Assembly (NCBI GenBank): GCA_002483765.1
Contig: DLIO01000064.1
Coordinates: 1-17,547 of the forward strand
Direction of reading: 5' to 3'
Length of the DNA stretch: 17,547 bases
Source: Lentisphaeria bacterium UBA7640
GTDB taxonomy: Bacteria > Verrucomicrobiota > Lentisphaeria > Victivallales > Victivallaceae
Shown here: one piece after another, positions 1 to 6,694 of the stretch
How positions within the stretch are numbered: the first letter of the stretch is position 1
Layout of the letters: the number at the start of each line of letters is the position of its first letter
The notes under the pieces: model-generated
What the model was told of the DNA's origin: nothing
The model's input: only the letters and a program-made list of their open reading frames with translations
Database searches by the model: none
Program-made: the position numbers and the translations under genes

Positions 1-1
1 T

Positions 2-952
2 CATGTTCATTCGGAATTGCTGCCGCATGACGCGGCGGATCTGCGGATCGCGGTCAAAAAAATCTTCGAAGATCTTCAACAACGCTACGACATTAAACCT
101 GTCAGCAAAACTTTGGCAGGTTATTCGATGGGAGCGCTGTGCGTTTTATTTGCCTCCGAACAGGAAGAAAAAACGAACACGCTGGATATCGATCGTTTTT
201 TAGCGATAAATCCTCCAGTTGACCTGCTCTCTGGAATGTCCAAACTCGATGAATACTATGACACCTGGCAGAAATGGGGCAAGGAAGAAGCTTACGAGCG
301 CGGATTAATGGCCGCCGCCAAGCATCCTGGGATTTGGCAGGAAAAATTTCAATGGCAAGGGTATTCGCCGCTAGCCGCAATTTCTAATAAATACTTGTTG
401 GCGATCGATAATGACGCCGCTAAACTGTTAATTGGTTATAGCTTTAAAAGGACATTAAGTGAAGTCATAGCGGTTTTACGGAAACGCGACGGTATTGTAT
501 TTGGAAATATCGAATATGGCTGGTTCAACCGGCAAGAGCTATATAATGCGCTGAATGCATTGAATTTTAAAAATTACGCTCAAAACATTATTTTGCCCGG
601 ATTGAATGAAAAATTGAAAACTAATTATACGCTAGAACAGTTGTCAGAACTGGCCGCATTGCGTTCTATTGAGAACAGTCTCAAAAACAATCAGAAAGTT
701 CGCATAATTCATTCCACCGATGATTTTCTTTTAACGGACGAACAACGTCAATGGCTGGCGCAAATCTTTGATTCACGTGTTGTCTTTCTGGAACATGGCG
801 CGCATCTTGGTAATATGTACACCAAGGTCATGCATGACTATACACTAAAAGCACTTGGACCGCGAACCAAAATGCCGTACATCGATGAACCGGCAGAAAA
901 TGGTTTTGCCCAGATCAACTTCGCGCTGGAACAACTCCCGGCCTCCAAATAA
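2..952 (+). CDS. Alpha/beta hydrolase fold protein, 5'-truncated by the window edge
   Basis: The reading frame is open from the first complete codon at 2, so the true start lies upstream. A TTG at 17 is in frame but has no ribosome binding site and is unlikely to be the start. The visible part is about 317 codons. It contains a nucleophile elbow G-Y-S-M-G (Ser codon 125-127), followed by a hydrophobic strand typical of serine hydrolases. Near the C-terminus come an Asp-containing segment (HSTDDFLLTDEQ, around 713-742) and a His segment (EHGAHLGN, around 790-815). Their order matches the Ser-Asp-His triad of the alpha/beta hydrolase superfamily. Substrate is unknown; it could be an esterase, lipase or peptidase. 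It ends 3 bp from the convergent ispF, with no terminator between. The fold call is fairly safe; the function is not. Confidence 0.6.
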   Translation, partial: HVHSELLPHDAADLRIAVKKIFEDLQQRYDIKPVSKTLAGYSMGALCVLFASEQEEKTNTLDIDRFLAINPPVDLLSGMSKLDEYYDTWQKWGKEEAYERGLMAAAKHPGIWQEKFQWQGYSPLAAISNKYLLAIDNDAAKLLIGYSFKRTLSEVIAVLRKRDGIVFGNIEYGWFNRQELYNALNALNFKNYAQNIILPGLNEKLKTNYTLEQLSELAALRSIENSLKNNQKVRIIHSTDDFLLTDEQRQWLAQIFDSRVVFLEHGAHLGNMYTKVMHDYTLKALGPRTKMPYIDEPAENGFAQINFALEQLPASK

Positions 953-955
953 GCT

Positions 956-1429
956 TTAGCCTTCCAGCAACAAAATGGCATTGGCCGCGATCCCTTCGCC
1001 GCGCCCGCAGTAACCGAGTCGTTCAGTCGTAGTCGCCTTAATTGAAATACGATCAGGCGAACAATCCAGTACTGAAATCAAATTCGTACGCATTCGATCA
1101 ATGTATGGAGCGATTTTGGGTTCCTGCATAACAATGGTCAAGTCGAGGTTTACCAATTGATATTTAGCAATATTTTGTTCGTTAATAACGGTTTCAAGTA
1201 ACTTCATGCTGTCCGCATTTTTATATTTTGGATCGTTATCGGGAAACCACGAACCGATATCGCCTAGCGCGAGCGCGCCAAGATAGGCGTCGATTAACGC
1301 ATGTACTGCAACGTCAGCGTCACTGTGTCCGGCCAACCCCAGAGAGTGTGGTATGGTTACGCCGCATAAAATTAAATTGCGATCTTTAACCAAACGATGA
1401 ACATCAAACCCTTGTCCGATTCTAAACAT
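956..1429 (-). CDS. ispF: 2-C-methyl-D-erythritol 2,4-cyclodiphosphate synthase
   Basis: IspF converts 4-diphosphocytidyl-2-C-methylerythritol 2-phosphate to 2-C-methylerythritol 2,4-cyclodiphosphate with release of CMP, a step in the MEP isoprenoid pathway. The 157-residue protein has the normal family length. The metal ligands are visible: Asp9 and His11 in GFDVHRL, and His43 in the DADVAVHALIDA segment. The conserved GDIGSWFPDNDP stretch lies around 56-67, and the C-terminal ATTTERLGYCGRGEGI motif around 133-148. The start ATG is preceded by an AGGGGG ribosome binding site. The gene begins 2 bp after the stop of the upstream PilT gene, so the two are probably cotranscribed and translationally coupled. 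That pairing has no obvious functional meaning; ispD is not visible nearby. Confidence 0.96.
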   Translation of the reverse strand: MFRIGQGFDVHRLVKDRNLILCGVTIPHSLGLAGHSDADVAVHALIDAYLGALALGDIGSWFPDNDPKYKNADSMKLLETVINEQNIAKYQLVNLDLTIVMQEPKIAPYIDRMRTNLISVLDCSPDRISIKATTTERLGYCGRGEGIAANAILLLEG

Positions 1430-1431
1430 AA

Positions 1432-3639
1432 TTAATACCCCCTGTCAGTTTTATAGTCTTTTACGATGGTAGACATCTCGTCACGAGAAATTAAATTGCG
1501 ACTGTAAAGATCAGTCAGTGCGCGTTCCATGGTAACCATACCATCTTTATAACTGGTTTCCATGACCCCTTTCAAGCTGCTGGTTTTCCCCTCGCGAATC
1601 AGCGATTGTACCGCCAGAGTGCCCAGCATGATTTCAAACGCGGCAACCCGTCCGGAACCGTCGCGTTTAGGCAATAGGCGCTGTGCCACTACGCCAAGTA
1701 ATGAGCTGGCAAGCTGGATTTTTATTTGGCTTTGTTGATGTGCTGGAAACGAGTCAACAATGCGATCAATACTTTGTGGAGCGTTATTAGTATGCAACGT
1801 TGCCAAAACCAGATGGCCGGTTTCGGCGGCGGTCAAAGCAGTCGCAATAGTCTCCGGTGTACGCATCTCGCCAACCAGAATAACATCAGGATCCTGCCGC
1901 AGAACAAATTTCAAAGCATTGGCAAAACTCAAGGTGTCGGAGTGAACTTCGCGTTGTTCAATGACCGACATTTTATTAGCATGAACGAATTCGATAGGAT
2001 CTTCGATAGTGATGATATGGCGGGCGCTATGAATATTGATGCTGTCAATTAAACAAGCCTGAGTCGTGCTTTTGCCGTGTCCGGTCGGACCGGTAATCAA
2101 AATCAAACCCTGTTTTTGTTTTACCAAACTCAGCAGTTGTGGTGGCAGTAACAATGTTTCAGGTGATGGAATCACGCTTTGAATTGTCCTCAGGGCCACG
2201 CCAATGCTACCGCGCTGATAAAAACCGTTAACTCGGAAACGGTAACTACGTTCTTCAGAATCCGCGCTAGTTTTAAGCTTAGTGCTGAGCGCAAAATCCA
2301 GTTCACGTTTTTCTTCAAACTCAAGCCGTTGGCGTCCAGAAATAATACTAAAAAAGAGCCGTTGCGTGTCCGCTGGTGTCAGTGGTGGAACATCTAATGG
2401 GATCATTTCGCCATCAACGCGCAAGGTTGGCGGAGCACCGACAGTGATCAGCAGATCGCTAGCTAAGTTTGAGGCGGCCGAATGTAAAAGACGTTTCATA
2501 TTCATTGATTCGCTATCGCTGTCAACGGCGGTGCTGGTCTTACGGAAAGTATCAATTCCAGATTCCATATTCCGGGTAAGCAATAAGAATTCTTCACGAT
2601 TAGTAGAGAAAGCGATACCGTTTTCCAATGATATTTTGCCATCTTTTAATAGTGCCATCAACGCGCGATTAAAAGTGACCATGCCATCTTCGCCGCCGCG
2701 CTTCACCGCTTCTTCGAGATCACCGAATTCCCGTTCAGCAATCAAGTTGCGCACTAACGGGGATACTTTCATGATTTCGACGGCTGGAATCATATTCTTT
2801 CCCGAAGTAGATGGCAGTAAACGCTGAGCAATGACTGCTTGAAGAGCCAGTCCAAGGTCATCGGCGGCCTGTTTGCGCAGATGTTCTGGAAAAGTATTAA
2901 TGATCCGCTCGACCGACTGAACAGCATCGGCGGTGTGAATAGTGGAGATTACTAGATGCCCGGTTAATGCTGCGGTGATCGCGGTCTGCATTGTCGCTTG
3001 ATCGCGCATTTCGCCGATAACAATGACATCGGGACTTTGCCTAACCACATTAGTCAGTGCTTCGTTAAAATCCGCAGTGTCGGAACCGATTTCGCGTTGA
3101 CTGATCCAAGATTTCAGGTCGTTATGAATATATTCAATCGGGTCTTCAATGGCAACCACATGTTTTTGGAAATTTCGATTGATATGGTCGATCATCGCGG
3201 CCATCGTGGTGGATTTACCACTGCCCGCAGAACCCGCCACCAAAATCAAACCACGCGGACATTCTGCCAGCTCCTGCAAGGTCTTCGGTAAATTTAGTCG
3301 TTCGAAAGAGAGCGATGCGCCTAACGGAATCGGACGCGCCACTAAAGCACTTTGTTCCTGTCGGCGATAAAAATTGATACGAAAACGCATTTTTTCTGGT
3401 TGAAATGAATACCCAACGTCGCAACTGCCATTAATGCGATATTTTTCTGCTATTTCTGGATGGAGAATTTTATTGCGAAATGTAGTTATCTCCTCTTCGC
3501 TGAGCACAGTCTTTTCAAATTCAGGAATCGGCACAATAGCTCCGCCGATCCGGTAACGCGGAGAGTTTCCGGCAGCGATAAAGAGGTCTGACGCTTGATC
3601 TTTAAAGGTTTTTTCAAGTAATTCGGCAATGGTATTCAT
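1432..3639 (-). CDS. Tandem double-domain PilT/PilU-type pilus ATPase
   Basis: PilT-family proteins are cytoplasmic hexameric ATPases that retract type IV pili during twitching motility. A normal PilT is about 340-380 residues; this 735-residue protein is two complete PilT modules joined head to tail. Module 1 (about 1-350) has Walker A GSAGSGKST at 136-144, an Asp-box IEDPIEY around 164-170, Walker B PDVIVIGEMR at 203-212, and the His-box IHTAD with His235. Module 2 (about 380-735) repeats the order: GPTGHGKST at 517-525, IEDPIEFV, PDVILVGEMR at 584-593, and LHTNN with His616. Both keep the Lys/Ser of Walker A and the Glu of Walker B, so both look catalytically competent. A Ser/Asp/Thr-rich linker lies near 365-380. 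Start ATG 3639 fits the divergent promoter region to dut. No pilin or assembly genes are adjacent. Fusion of a PilT-like and a PilU-like unit is the simplest reading. Confidence 0.9.
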   Translation of the reverse strand: MNTIAELLEKTFKDQASDLFIAAGNSPRYRIGGAIVPIPEFEKTVLSEEEITTFRNKILHPEIAEKYRINGSCDVGYSFQPEKMRFRINFYRRQEQSALVARPIPLGASLSFERLNLPKTLQELAECPRGLILVAGSAGSGKSTTMAAMIDHINRNFQKHVVAIEDPIEYIHNDLKSWISQREIGSDTADFNEALTNVVRQSPDVIVIGEMRDQATMQTAITAALTGHLVISTIHTADAVQSVERIINTFPEHLRKQAADDLGLALQAVIAQRLLPSTSGKNMIPAVEIMKVSPLVRNLIAEREFGDLEEAVKRGGEDGMVTFNRALMALLKDGKISLENGIAFSTNREEFLLLTRNMESGIDTFRKTSTAVDSDSESMNMKRLLHSAASNLASDLLITVGAPPTLRVDGEMIPLDVPPLTPADTQRLFFSIISGRQRLEFEEKRELDFALSTKLKTSADSEERSYRFRVNGFYQRGSIGVALRTIQSVIPSPETLLLPPQLLSLVKQKQGLILITGPTGHGKSTTQACLIDSINIHSARHIITIEDPIEFVHANKMSVIEQREVHSDTLSFANALKFVLRQDPDVILVGEMRTPETIATALTAAETGHLVLATLHTNNAPQSIDRIVDSFPAHQQSQIKIQLASSLLGVVAQRLLPKRDGSGRVAAFEIMLGTLAVQSLIREGKTSSLKGVMETSYKDGMVTMERALTDLYSRNLISRDEMSTIVKDYKTDRGY

Positions 3640-3659
3640 AAAGTCTCCGAAGCATAATA

Positions 3660-3688
3660 TTGAAATGGAGCTTGAACAGTTATACTGT
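3660..3688 (+). promoter_or_regulatory. Candidate dut promoter with overlapping dyad
   Basis: TTGAAA (3660-3665) and TATACT (3681-3686) are separated by 15 bp, slightly short of the ideal spacing. An inverted repeat ACAGT-TAT-ACTGT (3676-3688) covers the -10 box and could be an operator. It would affect both dut and the divergent PilT gene, whose own -10 box overlaps it. This is inference from consensus and symmetry. Confidence 0.35.
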
Positions 3689-3706
3689 AATTGAGGAAGT
3701 TAACAA
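3679..3706 (-). promoter_or_regulatory. Candidate sigma-70-like promoter for the tandem PilT gene
   Basis: On the minus strand a TTGTTA box (3701-3706) and a TATAAC box (3679-3684) are 16 bp apart, about 40 bp upstream of the PilT start. The -10 box overlaps the candidate -10 of the opposite dut promoter and a small dyad. Consensus match only; no transcript evidence. Confidence 0.4.
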
Positions 3707-3725
3707 TTCAAATTAGGATAGTAGT

Positions 3726-4166
3726 ATGAATATTGCCGTGAAAATCAAAATGTTTGAAGGATGTTCCGATCTCACTCCGTTAAAAGCCCACCATGACGAT
3801 GCCGCGTATGATCTGCGTTCGCGCGTTGACATTGAACTGCCAGTGGGAAAAAGCCAACTCGTGCCTGCTGGTTTCTTCATTGAATTGCCAGTCGGCTATG
3901 AAGCTCAGATTCGTCCGCGCAGTGGTCTCGCGCTCAAACACAACCTGACGCTCAGCAACACGCCTGGGACTATCGACGCGGGATATCGCGGCGAAGTCGG
4001 CGTAATTATGTTTAATCTCGGAAGTGAACCATTTGTTATTCGCCGGGGCGATCGCATCGCACAAATGGTGATCTGCGAATTAGCGCCAGTAGAATTGATC
4101 TTGGCAGAAGAGTTAAGTGAAACTAAACGCGGCACCGGAGGGTTCGGTAGTACTGGAAAAAAATAA
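3726..4166 (+). CDS. dut: dUTP diphosphatase (trimeric dUTPase)
   Basis: The enzyme hydrolyses dUTP to dUMP and pyrophosphate, keeping uracil out of DNA and feeding thymidylate synthesis. The 146-residue product has the normal length of the homotrimeric family. All five motifs are present in order: motif 1 around AAYDLRS (residues 27-33), motif 2 RPRSGLALKH, motif 3 NTPGTIDAGYRGEV with the catalytic Asp and Tyr, motif 4 RGDRIAQMV, and the glycine-rich C-terminal motif 5 RGTGGFGSTG that closes over the active site. The ATG has an AGGA ribosome binding site at 3715-3718 with 7 bp spacing. It is divergent from the PilT gene and followed by a perfect GC-rich palindrome, so it may be transcribed alone. 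Confidence 0.96.
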   Translation: MNIAVKIKMFEGCSDLTPLKAHHDDAAYDLRSRVDIELPVGKSQLVPAGFFIELPVGYEAQIRPRSGLALKHNLTLSNTPGTIDAGYRGEVGVIMFNLGSEPFVIRRGDRIAQMVICELAPVELILAEELSETKRGTGGFGSTGKK

Positions 4167-4181
4167 AACTCACCGTGCCAG

Positions 4182-4212
4182 AATTAGCGCGCGCATTATG
4201 CGCGCGCTAATT
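4182..4212. repeat. Perfect GC-rich palindrome, copy 1 of a three-copy family
   Basis: Two 15-bp arms, AATTAGCGCGCGCAT (4182-4196) and its exact reverse complement (4198-4212), flank a single T. It lies 15 bp after the dut stop and 31 bp before cas3. It could form a strong hairpin and end dut transcription, but no good T-run follows. The same 21-bp core recurs at 9472-9492 and 17527-17547. Confidence 0.85.
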
Positions 4213-4243
4213 TAGAAATTTAAAAACCAACACAGAAGGAATT

Positions 4244-6610
4244 ATGACGATGGAATATTATGCTCGATTCGACAAAGACGGTAAACCGCAGCTTTTAACT
4301 GATCACTTGAACGCGGTTTCGGAATTATGCTCGGAGTTTTTAAATTCCATCGGTTTAAGTGAGAGTGGAAAACTGATTGGTTTGTTGCATGACTTGGGAA
4401 AATATAATGAAGAGTTCCAATATTATTTATTGTCTAACTGCGGTTTTATTAAACCTGGAGAACCTAATTATCGAAAGCCCGAACCTAAAATCGACCACGC
4501 GACTGTCGGGGCGCAATTTTGTAATGAGATCCTGAAGGAACATTTGCCGGTCAAAGATACGCTGGAGATGGCGATGATTGCTCATCATGGTGGGCTTTAC
4601 GATATGATCGACAAAACTGGAGGAACGCCATTCCATGAACGTTTGAATAAAGTCTTAAAGCAAAAATCTGGTTCACTCGCGGCCATCAAAGATAATGCGG
4701 AACCGAAAATACTGAAAGAAGCACAAAAGATCATTGACTCCAAGCAAATCGCTGGCGAATTTGAACCCATTTATCGGTATATCGAGAAAATAAAATCAGC
4801 GGAAGCTCAATGCATGTTTTGTTATCTGTTGTTACGTTTTGTTTACAGCTCTTTAATCGATGCCGACCGCACCAATGCTGCAGGACGGAAAGTCGCGAAA
4901 CCCATTGAATGGGGAAAATATGTCGCCATTATTGAAAAGAAAATGAGCGAATTTAACCATGACAGTGAAATCTCAAAAATACGTGCACAAATCTCACAAC
5001 AATGTTTAGAGTTTGCCGATGAGCCATTCGAAACTGTAAAATTAACCGTCCCGACTGGAGGCGGCAAAACCCTGAGCAGCTTGCGCTTTGCTGTCAATTA
5101 TGCGCATAAACATGCTAAAAAACGTATTTTTTATATTTTGCCGTACACCTCGATTATTGAACAAAACGCGAAGGTTACCCGGGAATTTTTAGACGTAGAA
5201 GGCACCGCTAATGGCGCTGTAGTTTTGGAACACCATTCCAACATATTGCCAGAAAATGACAGCGAGTTCGCCAAAATGGTCGCAGAAAACTGGGATGCTC
5301 CAATTGTCTACACTACCATGGTTCAACTGCTTAATGCGTTGTTTTCAGCAAAAAGCAAAAGCGCGCGACGGTTTCACAATCTGGCTGATAGTGTTATTAT
5401 TTTTGACGAAATCCAAAGTATTCCACTGAAAGTTATTCATCTCTTTAATAATGCAATGAATTTCTTAACCCAAGTTTGCAACTCTTCGGTCGTCTTGTGC
5501 AGCGCTACTCAACCAATATTGGATCGGGTTGATGATAGCAAGGGTGCCATCAAGTTATCTAATCCCGCAGATATGATAGAAGATTCGTTAGCATTGTTCC
5601 AAAATTTGAAACGCACCGAAGTTAAATATGCGCCGGAACTTAATAGCCTAAACAAGTTGGCCGATTTTATTAAGGAAAAAGCAATTCAACATAAATCACT
5701 GCTGACCATCGTTAATACTAAAAAAGTTGCACGCGATCTATTTAACCAGTGCCGTGACAAAAACATCACAACTATTCACCTCAGCACTAATATGTGCCCA
5801 AAGCATCGCACAGACACTATTGATGAAATTAAAAAATTACTAGGAGCGAAAGATCGCGTTAAACCACTGCTGGTTATTTCAACTCAATTAATAGAAGCCG
5901 GTGTCGATATTAGCTTTGCTTCGGTAGTGAGAATGATGGCGGGTTTCGATTCAATTGCACAGGCGGCTGGACGTTGCAACCGTAATATGGAAAATCCCGA
6001 TGACCTTGGCCCCGTTTATATCGTTGACAACATCAATGGCTATAAATTGCCCAGCGAAATCGATAAAGCCGCAGTCATAACAGAGCGCATTATTGGAGAC
6101 TTCAACCAACGTGCGAGCGACTTTGATCATAACTTGCTGCATCCCGGTTTGATGGAACTTTATTATCGTTATTTCTTCTTTGAACGCCGCGACGAAATGA
6201 ATTATCCCATAAAGAGTGAAAACACCAATCTACTCGATCTGTTTAGCCTTAACTCTAAGGCATTCCGAGAATTCAGGCGAAGTGGTAAAGCCAGAGGCGG
6301 TATTGGTTTGACCGGCGCATATCGCACTGCGGGAGAACACTTTGAACCAATTGAAGATTTTGGCGACGAAGGAATCATTGTTTTATACCAAGGAAGCGAA
6401 AAACTAGTCGAGCAAATGTGTTCCGGTGTAGATCCGAAAACATTCTTCAACTTATTGCGCCAGGCCCAGCAATATTCAGTCAATATCTCCGAAACGACTA
6501 AACGTGCACTGCTTAAAAAATCAGCGATACATAAAATATCTGAAGAGACCGAGATATTTTATTTAGATAAAAGTAGCTACGACTTAGAACTTGGGATGAT
6601 CGTGGAATAA
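4244..6610 (+). CDS. cas3: Stand-alone CRISPR-associated nuclease-helicase Cas3
   Basis: Cas3 is the effector of type I CRISPR systems, recruited by Cascade to nick, unwind and degrade target DNA. This 788-residue protein has both parts. The N-terminal HD nuclease domain shows His21, the H49-D50 pair (LLHDLGKYN), His86, H114-H115 (AHHGG) and DADRT at 206-210. The superfamily 2 helicase follows: Walker A PTGGGKT at 270-276, motif II FDEIQ with D388-E389, motif III S420-A-T, a C-terminal lobe with IEAGVDISF (550-558) and the arginine-finger motif QAAGRCNR (573-580). No truncation is seen. The style of the motifs resembles Cas3 of type I-C and related systems. No cas5, cas7, cas8, cas1, cas2 or array is in the window. 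The AAGGA site at 4236-4240 is only 3 bp from ATG 4244 but 9 bp from ATG 4250, so the protein may start two codons later, giving an N-terminus MEYYARF that suits the family. Confidence 0.92.
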   Translation: MTMEYYARFDKDGKPQLLTDHLNAVSELCSEFLNSIGLSESGKLIGLLHDLGKYNEEFQYYLLSNCGFIKPGEPNYRKPEPKIDHATVGAQFCNEILKEHLPVKDTLEMAMIAHHGGLYDMIDKTGGTPFHERLNKVLKQKSGSLAAIKDNAEPKILKEAQKIIDSKQIAGEFEPIYRYIEKIKSAEAQCMFCYLLLRFVYSSLIDADRTNAAGRKVAKPIEWGKYVAIIEKKMSEFNHDSEISKIRAQISQQCLEFADEPFETVKLTVPTGGGKTLSSLRFAVNYAHKHAKKRIFYILPYTSIIEQNAKVTREFLDVEGTANGAVVLEHHSNILPENDSEFAKMVAENWDAPIVYTTMVQLLNALFSAKSKSARRFHNLADSVIIFDEIQSIPLKVIHLFNNAMNFLTQVCNSSVVLCSATQPILDRVDDSKGAIKLSNPADMIEDSLALFQNLKRTEVKYAPELNSLNKLADFIKEKAIQHKSLLTIVNTKKVARDLFNQCRDKNITTIHLSTNMCPKHRTDTIDEIKKLLGAKDRVKPLLVISTQLIEAGVDISFASVVRMMAGFDSIAQAAGRCNRNMENPDDLGPVYIVDNINGYKLPSEIDKAAVITERIIGDFNQRASDFDHNLLHPGLMELYYRYFFFERRDEMNYPIKSENTNLLDLFSLNSKAFREFRRSGKARGGIGLTGAYRTAGEHFEPIEDFGDEGIIVLYQGSEKLVEQMCSGVDPKTFFNLLRQAQQYSVNISETTKRALLKKSAIHKISEETEIFYLDKSSYDLELGMIVE

Positions 6611-6617
6611 GCACCCG

Positions 6618-6648
6618 CAGAAATATTGTTTGCATGAAAATATTTCTG
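6618..6648. terminator. Stem-loop between convergent cas3 and the UvrD-like gene
   Basis: Perfect 10-bp arms CAGAAATATT (6618-6627) and AATATTTCTG (6639-6648) surround an 11-nt loop, starting 8 bp after the cas3 stop. The stem is AT-rich and no clear T-run follows on the plus strand. It may be a weak, possibly bidirectional terminator between the convergent genes, or simply an RNA 3'-end stabiliser. Confidence 0.45.
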
Positions 6649-6694
6649 AAGATTACCACGAATCATTCATGGTTTTCATTTCATTGTCGTGAAA

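Noticed and set aside
2282..2827. Plus-strand ORF of 181 codons inside the PilT gene
   Set aside because: It lies opposite two well-conserved ATPase modules and shows Ser/Arg/Pro-rich antisense composition with no recognisable motif.
6649..6694. Partial CACGA/TCGTG symmetry between cas3 and the helicase gene
   Set aside because: Only five paired bases at the ends with a poorly matched interior; not a convincing terminator.
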